From: Streptomyces liliifuscus
GTDB taxonomy: Bacteria > Actinomycetota > Actinomycetes > Streptomycetales > Streptomycetaceae
Direction: 5' to 3'
Assembly: GCF_016598615.1 (NCBI RefSeq)
Contig: NZ_CP066831.1
Coordinates: forward strand, 868,001-932,000
Length of the DNA stretch: 64,000 bases
Position 1 is the stretch's first letter; each line of letters starts with the position of its first letter. Below are positions 51,353-59,575 of this stretch, piece by piece. The notes under the pieces were generated by a model. The model made no database searches. It saw only the letters and a program-made list of their open reading frames with translations, and had not been told where the DNA came from. The position numbers and the translations under genes were made by a program.

Positions 51353-51543
51353 CGCCGTGCGGACGCTAACACTTCAGGGAAACTACGACAATGTTTCGGA
51401 CAGATCTCATCAATTCGCAAGGCGCCGACGGACAACCACTCGGCCCTTGTCGAGCTTGTCGAGGCCGGTATGGATGATCGCGTGACTGTCCCGGGCCGTG
51501 GGAGAAGGTGGTGTTTCGGCCATGATCCGGTCGGCGATCGGGG

Positions 51544-52410
51544 CTACTCCCCGAAGGGCCGGAACTCCTCCTCCTGCCACCAGGGGTGGACGTCCGGCAT
51601 GTCCTTGCTGACCCGGCCGGGGAACTCGGGCGGCCGCTTGGCGAGGAACGACTCGACGCCCTCGACCGGGTCCGGGCCGCCGCCGATCTGGCTCATGATC
51701 CGCGAATCGAGGCGGTGTGCGGCCATCGGATGGGACTCGCCGAGCATCCGCCACATCATCTGGCGCGACAGCGCGACCGAGATCGCCGAGGTGTTCTCGG
51801 CGATCTCACGGGCGAGTTCGTACGCCGCGGGCAGCAGTTCCTCCGGCGGGTGGACGGAGCGGATCAACCCGGCCGCCAGCGCCTCCTCGGGGCCGAAGAC
51901 GCGGCCGGTCGCCACCCACTCCATGGCCCGCTGCATACCCACGGCCCGCGGCAGGAACCAGCTCGCGGCGGACTCCGGCACGATGCCGCGGCGCGCGAAG
52001 ACGAAGCCGAATTTGGCCGAGGTCGACGCCAGGCGGATGTCCATGGGCAGGGTCATGCTGGCCCCGACACCCGCCGCCGGGCCGTTGACCGCCGCGATCA
52101 CCGGCTTGTTGCTGGAGTAGATCCGCAGCGCGACCCGGCCGCCGGTGTCCCGGTGCCAGGCGCCCGCCTTGCGATGGTCGAAGGACGAGCCGCCGGAGCT
52201 GACGTCGGCGCCGGCACAGAAGCCGCGGCCGGCTCCGGTCACCACCACCACGCGCACCTCGTCGTCGGCGTCGGCCGCGTCCAGGACGTCCAGCAGGTCG
52301 CTCATCATCTGCGGATTGAAGGCGTTCAGCCTCTCCGGCCGGTTGAGGGTGACCGTGAGAATCCGGTCCGCCACCTCGGCCCGCACGGTCTCGTACTCCT
52401 GCTCGGGCAT
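51544..52410 (-). CDS. Enoyl-CoA hydratase/isomerase (crotonase)
   Basis: The 288-residue crotonase has TVTLNRPERLNAFNPQM, TGAGRGFCAGADVSSGGSSF, NGPAAGVGASMTLPMDIRL and then RRGIVPESAASWFLPR with the second acid Glu retained. The FCAGAD oxyanion segment is canonical. It resembles 2-(1,2-epoxy-1,2-dihydrophenyl)acetyl-CoA isomerase-like (PaaG-type) and actinobacterial EchA proteins. A WWQEEEFRPFGE tail extends it. It is a single gene facing the crotonase at 52538 across an AT-rich box. Confidence 0.9.
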   Translation of the reverse strand: MPEQEYETVRAEVADRILTVTLNRPERLNAFNPQMMSDLLDVLDAADADDEVRVVVVTGAGRGFCAGADVSSGGSSFDHRKAGAWHRDTGGRVALRIYSSNKPVIAAVNGPAAGVGASMTLPMDIRLASTSAKFGFVFARRGIVPESAASWFLPRAVGMQRAMEWVATGRVFGPEEALAAGLIRSVHPPEELLPAAYELAREIAENTSAISVALSRQMMWRMLGESHPMAAHRLDSRIMSQIGGGPDPVEGVESFLAKRPPEFPGRVSKDMPDVHPWWQEEEFRPFGE

Positions 52411-52472
52411 ACGCGTCCCTCCGTCAGCCTCGCCACCCTGCGGCCGGCCTCGTCACTCTGCGACCGGTTCCC

Positions 52473-52493
52473 AGTTAGCTTAATTAGTTATAG
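52473..52493. promoter_or_regulatory. Class 2 operator between two divergent crotonase genes
   Basis: AGTTAGCTTAATTAGTTATA and the following G share AGTTAG, AATTA and TATAG with the boxes at 31474 and 48485, with a few extra bases in the middle. TAATTA at the centre is itself palindromic. Confidence 0.6.
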
Positions 52494-52537
52494 CATTACA
52501 CTCTACTTACTCATTGATGGATTGCGGCGGTGTGGAC

Positions 52538-53332
52538 ATGCCTGAACCGGCGGATCTGGTGGTGACCTCCCACGGGGCGGTCCGGCTGATCGAGCTGAAC
52601 CGGCCGGAACAGCTCAACTCGATGAGCGAGGAGCTGCACTCCGGGCTCGCGTCGGTGTGGGACACGTTCGCCGACGACCCGGAGGCGCGAGTGGTCGTAC
52701 TCACCGGACGCGGGCGGGCGTTCAGCGCCGGGGGCAACTTCGACATCATGACCCGGGTCCAGCGCGACCGGGCCTTCCGGGAGCGCAACGTCGACGAGGC
52801 CCGGCGGATCATCACCGGCATGGTCCGCTGCCCGCTGCCGGTGATCGCGGCGGTCAACGGGCCCGCCGTGGGCCTCGGTTGCAGCCTGGCGCTGCTGAGC
52901 GACCTCGTACTGATCGCCGACGACGCCTACATCGCCGACCCGCACGTCCAGGTCGGGCTGGTCGCTGGCGACGGCGGGGCACTGGTCCTGCCACTGCTGG
53001 TCGGTCTGACCCGGGCGAAGGAACTGCTGTTCCTCGGCGACCGGGTGGGCGCCGAGGAGGCCGTCCGGCTGGGTATCGCCAACCGCGTCGTACCGAAGGA
53101 CAAGCTGCTGGACGAGGCCATGGACCTGGCGAGGCGGGTGGCCGCCCTGCCCGTGCGGGCGCTGCGCGAGACCAAACGGGCGGTGAACCTGCACCTGGAG
53201 CAGGCCATGGCCGGCGTGCTGGAACCTGCTCTGCTCGCCGAGCGGGACACCATGCACGACCCGGACCACATCGCCGTCGTCGAGAAAATCATCGCGTCGC
53301 GCGGCGGTCGCCGGGCCGTCGAGAAGGGCTGA
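52538..53332 (+). CDS. Enoyl-CoA hydratase/isomerase (crotonase)
   Basis: The 264-residue crotonase has LIELNRPEQLNSMSEEL, TGRGRAFSAGGNFDIM, NGPAVGLGCSLALLSDLVL and HVQVGLVAGDGGALVLP. Like the protein at 48531 it carries Asp in an AGD motif in place of Glu. The start is uncertain: ATGs lie at 52517 and 52538 in frame, and homology begins at the second. It leads a three-gene operon with an acyl-CoA dehydrogenase (5 bases away) and a luciferase-fold oxidoreductase. Confidence 0.88.
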   Translation: MPEPADLVVTSHGAVRLIELNRPEQLNSMSEELHSGLASVWDTFADDPEARVVVLTGRGRAFSAGGNFDIMTRVQRDRAFRERNVDEARRIITGMVRCPLPVIAAVNGPAVGLGCSLALLSDLVLIADDAYIADPHVQVGLVAGDGGALVLPLLVGLTRAKELLFLGDRVGAEEAVRLGIANRVVPKDKLLDEAMDLARRVAALPVRALRETKRAVNLHLEQAMAGVLEPALLAERDTMHDPDHIAVVEKIIASRGGRRAVEKG

Positions 53333-53337
53333 GGGGC

Positions 53338-54522
53338 ATGGACTTCGCGTTCAGCGAGGAGCAGGAGGAACTGCGGCGCACAGTCCGGGCGTTCCTCGCG
53401 GACACCTCCCCCGAGACCGAGACGCGGCGCCTGATGGAGACCCCTCGGGGCTTCGACCGGGCACTGTGGCGACGGATGGGAACGGAGCTCGGGCTCCAGG
53501 GGCTTGCCGTCCCCGAGGAGTACGGCGGTGCGGGCTACGGGCCGGTCGAAGTGGGCGTCGTAATGGAGGAGTTGGGACGGGCACTGACGTGCGCGCCGTT
53601 CCTCTCGTCGGCCGTGCTCGCGACCACCACGCTGCTGCGCTGCGACGACGAGGACGCCCGCAAGCGACTGCTGCCTGGCCTGGCCTCCGGCGAGCTGGTC
53701 GGGACGCTGGCCCTGACCGAGGGCTCTCCCCCGGGCCCTGACGGCCTGGGAGGCGCCCCCACCCGCTGGGACGCCGAGGGGATCCGGCTCACCGCCCGCG
53801 AGTCGGCGGGGAGTTGGCTGCTGACCGGGCACAAGATGTTCGTGCTCGACGGCGCCGCCGCCGATGTCGTCCTCACGGTGGCCCGTACCGGCGAAGGCAT
53901 CGGCGTCTTCTGGGTGGACGGCGACGCGGCCGGGCTGACCCGGGAGCCCCTGCCCACGATGGACCCCACCCGCAGGCAGGCACGCCTCGACTACCACGAC
54001 GTACCGGCGACCCGGCTCCGTACGAGGAGTGGTGACGGCTGGGGCCTGGTGTCGGAGGTGCTCGACCGGGCCGCGGTGGCGCTGGCGGCCGAGCAGGTCG
54101 GAGTGGCGTCCCGCGCGCTCGACATGGCGGTGGAGTACGCCAGGGTGCGGCAGCAGTTCGGGCGGCCCATCGGCTCCTTCCAGGCTGTCAAGCACCTCCT
54201 GGCGGACGTCCTGCTGGAGGTGGAGTCGGCCCGTGCCGCCGCGCACTACGCACTGCTCGCGGCCGAGAACGAGGACCCTGAACTGCCCGCCGTGGCAAGC
54301 CTGGCCAAGGCGTTCTGCTCCGATGCCTGTCTGCAGGCGACGGAGCAGAACATCCAGGTCCACGGAGGCATCGGCTTCACCTGGGAGCACCCCGCCCACC
54401 TGTATCTGAAGCGGGCCAAGACTTCACAACTGCTGTTCGGCGATCCGACGTACCACCGGGAACTGCTCGCACAGCGCATCGGCATGGACAGCGGCACGAA
54501 CGCGGTCGGAGGAGCGGTATGA
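53338..54522 (+). CDS. Acyl-CoA dehydrogenase
   Basis: The 394-residue acyl-CoA dehydrogenase opens MDFAFSEEQEELRRTVRAFL and ends with IQVHGGIGFTWEHPAHLYLK and LLFGDPTYHRELLAQRIGM, the same form as the subunit at 47294. After LALTEG it has about 11 extra residues (SPPGPDGLGGAPT, bases 53721-53760) encoded by a GGGCTCTCCCCCGGGCCC-like palindromic tract, at the same loop where the protein at 46017 also has an insertion. Its dehydrogenase partner is not adjacent; the enzymes at 27564 or 46017 are candidates. It overlaps the next gene by ATGA. Confidence 0.9.
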   Translation: MDFAFSEEQEELRRTVRAFLADTSPETETRRLMETPRGFDRALWRRMGTELGLQGLAVPEEYGGAGYGPVEVGVVMEELGRALTCAPFLSSAVLATTTLLRCDDEDARKRLLPGLASGELVGTLALTEGSPPGPDGLGGAPTRWDAEGIRLTARESAGSWLLTGHKMFVLDGAAADVVLTVARTGEGIGVFWVDGDAAGLTREPLPTMDPTRRQARLDYHDVPATRLRTRSGDGWGLVSEVLDRAAVALAAEQVGVASRALDMAVEYARVRQQFGRPIGSFQAVKHLLADVLLEVESARAAAHYALLAAENEDPELPAVASLAKAFCSDACLQATEQNIQVHGGIGFTWEHPAHLYLKRAKTSQLLFGDPTYHRELLAQRIGMDSGTNAVGGAV

Positions 54523-55541
54523 AGGTCGACGGGAAGCTCAATGTGTGGCGCACCGCCGAGGTGGTCGAGGAGGCCCGGCACCACGAGAAGGCCGGCTACG
54601 ACGGCCTGTGGGCCTCGGAGTCCAAGCACGACCCCTTCCTGCCGCTGCTGCTGGCGGCCGAGCACACCGACCGACTCGAGGTCGGTACGGCCATCGCGGT
54701 GGCCTTCGCCCGCTCGCCCATGCAACTGGCGTACACCGCCCACGACTTGCAGAGCTACTCCGGCGGACGATTCGTGCTGGGCCTCGGCAGCCAGATCAAG
54801 CCGCACATCGAGCGGCGCTTCGCCATGCCGTGGAGCCGGCCCGCCGCCCGGATGCGGGAGTACGTGAGCGCGCTGCGCGCCATCTGGGCCGCCTGGAACG
54901 AGGGCGAGAAGCTCGACTTCCGCGGTGACTTCTACACGCACACGCTGATGTCGCCGTTCTTCTCTCCCCCGCCCGCTCCCGGCGGCGCGCCCCAGGTCTT
55001 CGTGGCCGCCGTCGGGGAGGCGATGACCCGGGTGGCGGGCGAGGTGGCGGACGGACTCCTCGCGCACGGCTTCACGACCGAGCGGTATCTGCGGGAGGTC
55101 ACGCTGCCCACCGTCGAGGCCGGGCTGGCGAAGTCGGGCCGCACACGCGGCGACTTCTCCGTCTCCCATCTGCTGCTCACCGCGACCGGGCGCACCGAGG
55201 AGGAACTGGCCCGCGCGGTCGACGGCACCAGGCGCCAGATCGCCTTCTACGGCAGCACCCCCGCCTACCGCGGCGTCCTGGAGCTGCACGGCTGGGGCGA
55301 ACTCGGCGACGAGCTCAACGCGTTGTCGAAGTCGGACCGCGACGACAAGTGGGAGGCGATGGGCGGGCTCGTCGACGACGACGTGCTGCACACCTTCGCG
55401 GTGGTGGCGGAGCCGCAGCGCATGGCTGCCGAGATCCGCCGCCGGTACGGGGCACTGGTCGACCGGGTGTCCTTCTACACCGCGTACGAGATCGACGCCG
55501 AGGTGTGGGAGCCCATCGTGCGGGAACTGCACGGCAGTTGA
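54519..55541 (+). CDS. Luciferase-like (LLM) F420-type oxidoreductase
   Basis: The 340-residue TIM-barrel protein is of the luciferase-like monooxygenase superfamily, F420-dependent class (TIGR03617-like). Marks are LNVWRTAEVVEEARHHEKAG, YDGLWASESKHDPFLPLL, VGTAIAVAFARSPMQLAYTA, YSGGRFVLGLGSQIKPHIE and VFVAAVGEAMTRVAGEVADG. It likely uses F420 to oxidise or reduce a hydroxyl, carbonyl or enoyl group; a FMN-dependent role cannot be excluded. The ATG lies in the stop of the acyl-CoA dehydrogenase gene, so the two act in one step sequence. Confidence 0.88.
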   Translation: MKVDGKLNVWRTAEVVEEARHHEKAGYDGLWASESKHDPFLPLLLAAEHTDRLEVGTAIAVAFARSPMQLAYTAHDLQSYSGGRFVLGLGSQIKPHIERRFAMPWSRPAARMREYVSALRAIWAAWNEGEKLDFRGDFYTHTLMSPFFSPPPAPGGAPQVFVAAVGEAMTRVAGEVADGLLAHGFTTERYLREVTLPTVEAGLAKSGRTRGDFSVSHLLLTATGRTEEELARAVDGTRRQIAFYGSTPAYRGVLELHGWGELGDELNALSKSDRDDKWEAMGGLVDDDVLHTFAVVAEPQRMAAEIRRRYGALVDRVSFYTAYEIDAEVWEPIVRELHGS

Positions 55542-55610
55542 CGGCCACACGGTCGGTCAGCCGCTGCCCGTCAGGCACAGACCGCCAGCCGGTGTGTCAA
55601 CCGCTGCCCG

Positions 55611-56381
55611 TCAGCCGAGCAGGTCCAGGACCGTCGTCATGGACCTGCTCTGCAGCAGGTAGTCCTCGGCCTCCTGGAGGTGGACGCGCCACAGCTCCTC
55701 GGCGGCCTCCGCCCGGCGGGCCGCCACCAGCTCGACGAGCGCCCCATGGGCACGGAAACCACGGCGGTTGGCCCGTACGTTCTCGGGGCTGCCCGCGTCG
55801 AGGTCGACGTGGGACCAGTTCGCCTGGTCGATGATGTGCCGGACCATGCCGTTGAGGACGCTCAGCGTCTCGTTGCCCGCGAGTTCGACGACGAGCGCGT
55901 GGAACTCCATGTGGGCGCGGATGAAGGCCGACGGGTCGTCCATCAGCGCCTCGGCCTCGGTGACGGCGGCCCGCAGTCGCTCCAGGTCCTCGTCCGTGCG
56001 CCGCTCGGCGAGCAGCCCGGCGCACGGCGCCTCGATGACCGTACGGGCGTCGTAGACGTCCTTGAGGGTCGTGCCCCGGTATTCGAGGACCACCCCGGCG
56101 TAGCGGGCGGCGACGGTGCCCTCCGGGATCTGTACCCGTGCCCCGCCCCTGGCTCCTCTGCGCACGCTGATCAGCGACTCCGACTCCAGTACCCGGAACG
56201 CCTCGCGCAGTGTCGGTCTGGAGACGGCGAACTCCTCCATCAGCGCCGTCTCGGCCGGCAGCGCCTCGCCCTCGGTCAGCTCTCCGCGCACGATCTTGCG
56301 GCGCAGTTGTGCCGCCACCAGCTCGGCCATCTTGGGGACCCGTACCGGCGTGTTCGTCACCGCGCCCACCTCCACGCTCAT
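55611..56381 (-). CDS. GntR-family (FCD) transcription regulator 2
   Basis: The 256-residue regulator has the winged helix ELVAAQLRRKIVRGEL, FAVSRPTLREAFRVLE, LISVRRGARGGARV and an FCD domain (LEYRGTTLKDVYDARTVIEA, EFHALVVELAGNETLSVL, RGFRAHGALVELVAARR). It is a close paralogue of the regulator at 30629, with near-identical recognition helices, so the two may read related operators. It is the last gene of the operon 61066-55611 and overlaps the DUF35 gene by ATGA, thus probably autoregulated through the class 1 box at 61116. Confidence 0.92.
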   Translation of the reverse strand: MSVEVGAVTNTPVRVPKMAELVAAQLRRKIVRGELTEGEALPAETALMEEFAVSRPTLREAFRVLESESLISVRRGARGGARVQIPEGTVAARYAGVVLEYRGTTLKDVYDARTVIEAPCAGLLAERRTDEDLERLRAAVTEAEALMDDPSAFIRAHMEFHALVVELAGNETLSVLNGMVRHIIDQANWSHVDLDAGSPENVRANRRGFRAHGALVELVAARRAEAAEELWRVHLQEAEDYLLQSRSMTTVLDLLG

Positions 56382-56797
56382 TCGGTTGTCAGTCGCTCGT
56401 GTCTCGTGTCCGGCACGAAGTACGGGAGTGCGATCTCGTCCGTGAAGTGCCGGAAATCCACGCGTACGCGCATGCCGATGACGACGTCGTCCGGATCGCC
56501 GGCGTCGACGTGCGAGAGCAGGGTGGCGCCGTCGTCGAGGTCGATCACGGCGAGCGCGAAGGGTGTGTCGAATCCGGGGCCGGGCGCCCGGTGGACGACG
56601 GTCACCGAGTAGACGGTCCCGCGACCCGCGCTGGGCACGTACCGCCAGTCCCGGGACATACAGCCGGGGCAGGCCGGTTCGGGCACGAAGAAGCGCAGGC
56701 CGCAGCTCGTGCAGCGGGGCACGACCAGGTCTCCGCGACTCGCCGCGTCCCAGAACGGCCGGGACAGCGGGGTGGGGACGGGTACGGGCCGGCTCAT
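56378..56797 (-). CDS. DUF35 OB-fold zinc-ribbon acyl-CoA-binding protein
   Basis: The 139-residue protein has the DUF35 layout: a leading helix (LSRPFWDAASRGDLVV), a zinc ribbon CTSCGLRFFVPEPACPGC and an OB fold (GRGTVYSVTVVHRAPGPGF, FALAVIDLDDGATLLSHV, IGMRVRVDFRHF). In characterised cases (ChsH2 C-terminal domain with Ltp2) it channels acyl-CoA to a thiolase-fold aldolase. It overlaps that type of gene by ATGA here. The start at 56797 is fixed by the overlap; the long upstream frame is a shadow. Confidence 0.9.
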   Translation of the reverse strand: MSRPVPVPTPLSRPFWDAASRGDLVVPRCTSCGLRFFVPEPACPGCMSRDWRYVPSAGRGTVYSVTVVHRAPGPGFDTPFALAVIDLDDGATLLSHVDAGDPDDVVIGMRVRVDFRHFTDEIALPYFVPDTRHERLTTE

Positions 56798-57945
56798 CGG
56801 GTCCTCCCCAGCACGCTCATCTCGTAGTGCTGCGCCCCCGAGCCTGCGTTGCCGACGACCGCCAGCTCCGCGCCCTCGACCTGGTGCACCGCGCTGCCGC
56901 GCAACTGGCGTACGGCCTCGACGACCTTGAGCGTCATCTGCTGTGTCCCGTTCCACGCGTACGCCAGGCAGCCGCCGTCCGGATTGACCGGATGCTTGCC
57001 GCCGACGGCGATGGCACCACTGGCTGCCAGCGGTCCGCCCTCCCCCTCCCCGCACAGGCCGAGGATCTCCAACTGCCTGATGATCTCGAAGGAGTTGGGG
57101 TCGTAGAGCGAGAACACGTCCACATCGTGCGGGCCGATGCCGGCCATCGCGTAGGCGCGGGCGGCGGCGTCGCGGCCGAGCTGACCGACCTCCCGGTGCA
57201 GCGCCGGATTGGCGTACGCGGCCTGGTGGTACTCCATGCCTCCGCCGAGTACGGCGACGGGCGGGTGGGGCAGGTCGCGGGCCCGTTCGGCGGTGGTCAC
57301 CACGAGTGCGGCGCCGCCCTCGCCGACGATGCAGCAGTCCAGCAGGTGGAAGGGCGTGGCGACCATACGGGAGGCGAGTACGTCGTCGGCGGTGTACGGT
57401 CCGCGGCCGTACATCATCGCCTCGGGGTTGGTCGTGCCGTTGTTGCGGATCGTCGCGGCCACCTCGGCCAACTGGCGCGCCGTGGTGCCGTATTCGTGCA
57501 TGTGCCGTGCCGCCACCAGCGCGAACTGCGCGACCACGTAGCTGCCCCACACATCGGCGAACTCCAGCGGTACACCGGCCCCGACGGGGCCCGCCCCGCG
57601 CGCGACCAGTTTGCAGCCGCCCACCACGACGGTGTCCGCGAGTCCGGCCCGCACGGCGGCCGCCGCCTTCAGCAGGCCCCGGGAGCCCGCGTTGTCGAGC
57701 ATCGAGTCGCTGGTCCAGCGCAGGTCCCGGCCGAGCATACGGGCCCATGAGCTGCCCTCGCCCGGTACGCCGCCGGGGCCGGGCCAGTCGACCTGGGCGC
57801 CGTCGACGTCCGCCGGGGTCAGCCCGGCGTCGGCGATCGCTCCGGTCACCGCTTCGAGGGCGAGGTCCATGGCGTCACGGTCGGGGAGGGTCAGTGCCTG
57901 TTCGGTGGCGTGGACGCCGACCACCACGGGCCGGCGGTCGTTCAC
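56794..57945 (-). CDS. Ltp2-like thiolase-fold protein (candidate retro-aldolase)
   Basis: The 383-residue protein belongs to the thiolase-like lipid-transfer branch without the classical end. It has VVGVHATEQALTLPDRDAMD, LDNAGSRGLLKAAAAVRAGL at the usual cysteine region (no Cys after DNAGS), EYGTTARQLAEVAATIRNNG, and NPDGGCLAYAWNGTQQMTLK in place of GHPIGASG. The missing nucleophile and the NPDGG-EAVRQLRG pattern recall Ltp2, which cleaves 17-hydroxy steroid side chains in complex with a DUF35 protein; BbsB-type thiolases are another relative. The adjacent DUF35 gene supports a two-subunit aldolase or thiolase. A GTG at 57945 starts 4 bases after the previous stop. Confidence 0.85.
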   Translation of the reverse strand: MNDRRPVVVGVHATEQALTLPDRDAMDLALEAVTGAIADAGLTPADVDGAQVDWPGPGGVPGEGSSWARMLGRDLRWTSDSMLDNAGSRGLLKAAAAVRAGLADTVVVGGCKLVARGAGPVGAGVPLEFADVWGSYVVAQFALVAARHMHEYGTTARQLAEVAATIRNNGTTNPEAMMYGRGPYTADDVLASRMVATPFHLLDCCIVGEGGAALVVTTAERARDLPHPPVAVLGGGMEYHQAAYANPALHREVGQLGRDAAARAYAMAGIGPHDVDVFSLYDPNSFEIIRQLEILGLCGEGEGGPLAASGAIAVGGKHPVNPDGGCLAYAWNGTQQMTLKVVEAVRQLRGSAVHQVEGAELAVVGNAGSGAQHYEMSVLGRTR

Positions 57946-57949
57946 GGGG

Positions 57950-59548
57950 TCACCGTCCCGCGCCCAGTGTGTCGCCGCCGGGATAGCCGCCACCGCCGAA
58001 CCGCTCGTCGAGTGCCTCGTAGTCCTTGGCGAAGTCCTTGGTACGGGGCAGCGCCTCGACGAACTCCACCGTCTTCGGCTTCTTGTACGAGGCGATGCGC
58101 GACCGGCAGTGCTCGACGATGTCCGCGGCCGTGACCCCGTCGGCGTCCTGGTGGAGCACCACGACGGCCTTGACGTCCTGGGCCCAGCGTTCGTTGGGCA
58201 CACCGATCACGGCGGCCTCCTTCACCGCGGGGTGGGACTCGACGCAGTTCTCCACCTCGGCGGGGAAGATGTTCTCGGCGGCCGACTTGAGCATGCGGGT
58301 CGTCGTGCCGAGGAAGCTGATCGTGCCGTCGGGCTCACGCCGTCCGAGGTCGGTGGTGTGCCACCAGCCGAAGCGGAATCGCTCCTCGTTGGTTTCCGGC
58401 CGGTTCCAGTAGCCGAGGTGCACGAGGTCTCCGCGGACGCAGATCTCGCCGGCCTCCCCGATCGCGCACTCCTTGCCGGCGCTGTCCAGGATGCGTACGG
58501 CGCTGAAGGGGCCCGGTCGTCCCGCGTTGCCGGTGCCCGATCCGCCGTGGGCGCCGGTGACGGCGAACCCGGTCACCTCGGTCTGCCCATAGCCACGGCC
58601 TTCGCCGCCGCCGTTGCGGGTGAAGCGGCTCGGGTCCGTGGGCACGGTGCCCTGCCACAGGGGTGCGGCGACGCTGGCCCGCAGATGGGAGAGGTCGTGG
58701 CCGGCATCGCGGTTCAGCGCGACGAGCTGCGCGATGGTCGGGGGCATCAGATACGCGTGGGTGCACTGCTCCGCCGCCAGCAGCGGGAGCAGTTCCTCGG
58801 CGATCACCCGGCGGACGATGACGTTCTTACCGCCGTGGACGAAGGCCGGGACGCCCCAGAACTGGTAGTTGCCGATGTGGAACATCGGTCCGGCGCCGAG
58901 GAAGGCGGTCTCCCGGCCGATGTCGCCCATCCAGGCGCTGCTCGCGCCCATGGCGAGCAGGTTGCGGTGCGAGAGCATCGAGCCGGACTGCCGTCCGGTG
59001 ATCGCGGCGGTGTAGATGACCAGGAGCGCGGAGTCCGGGTCGACGTCGACGGACGGGTCCTCGGGCGATCCGGAGGCCAGGAAGGACTCGTAGGAGTCGG
59101 GGCCCACAGCGCCCCCACTGCTCTCGCCGTCATGTCGCAGCCACAACGCCCGGTGGTCGCTGCCCAGTTCGGCTCGCGCCTTGCCGACCGTGTCGCCGAT
59201 CTCCTCGTCCTGCCAGACGACGACCTTGGGGTCGAAGTCCTCGACGGCGAACGCCATTTCCGGAGCTGCCCAGCGCCAGTAGCCGGGACAGACCATGGCG
59301 CCGGTCTTCGCCGCGGCGCCGAGCAGTTCCCAGATCCGGAAGGAGTTCTGCCCCAGCCACAGGATGCGGTCGCCCGGGCCGACTCCGGCGTCCAGGAGGG
59401 CGTGGGCGAGCCGGTTGGTGCGCTCGTCCAACTCGGGCCAGGTCAACCGGACTTCGCCGTCGACCAGGGCAATACCGTCGGGGAAGGACCTTCGGTGCTC
59501 GCGGATGATGTCGCCGAGCGTCAGGCGGCGGGCGGAATGCATGCTCAT
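57950..59548 (-). CDS. AMP-binding acyl-CoA synthetase-like protein, variant phosphate loop
   Basis: The 532-residue ANL-superfamily protein has GEVRLTWPELDERTNRLAHA, a GYGQTEVTGFAVTG adenylate motif, WWHTTDLGRREPDGTISFLG and RMLKSAAENIFPAEVE. The phosphate loop usually YTSGTTGxPKG reads IYTAAITGRQSGSML (178-191), without the SGT and the lysine, and the last lysine region is LPRTKDFAKDY instead of GK. A subset of actinobacterial FadD proteins has this form, so it may still make acyl-CoA or act only as an adenylate-forming or CoA-binding enzyme. It follows the aldehyde dehydrogenase by 27 bases. A second ATG at 59542 has the better ribosome spacing. Confidence 0.87.
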   Translation of the reverse strand: MSMHSARRLTLGDIIREHRRSFPDGIALVDGEVRLTWPELDERTNRLAHALLDAGVGPGDRILWLGQNSFRIWELLGAAAKTGAMVCPGYWRWAAPEMAFAVEDFDPKVVVWQDEEIGDTVGKARAELGSDHRALWLRHDGESSGGAVGPDSYESFLASGSPEDPSVDVDPDSALLVIYTAAITGRQSGSMLSHRNLLAMGASSAWMGDIGRETAFLGAGPMFHIGNYQFWGVPAFVHGGKNVIVRRVIAEELLPLLAAEQCTHAYLMPPTIAQLVALNRDAGHDLSHLRASVAAPLWQGTVPTDPSRFTRNGGGEGRGYGQTEVTGFAVTGAHGGSGTGNAGRPGPFSAVRILDSAGKECAIGEAGEICVRGDLVHLGYWNRPETNEERFRFGWWHTTDLGRREPDGTISFLGTTTRMLKSAAENIFPAEVENCVESHPAVKEAAVIGVPNERWAQDVKAVVVLHQDADGVTAADIVEHCRSRIASYKKPKTVEFVEALPRTKDFAKDYEALDERFGGGGYPGGDTLGAGR

Positions 59549-59575
59549 GGCTCCAAAGGCTTCGGAAGGTGAGGG

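Noticed and set aside
51410..51754. A separate small minus-strand gene beside the GH1-like gene.
   Set aside because: Most of it overlaps the 3' end of the crotonase gene in another frame, and the remaining part has no homology or ribosome site.
55542..55610. A direct repeat CCGCTGCCCGTCAG (two copies) between the convergent oxidoreductase and GntR genes, possibly a regulatory site.
   Set aside because: It has no dyad symmetry and lies between two gene ends, so a regulatory role is unlikely.
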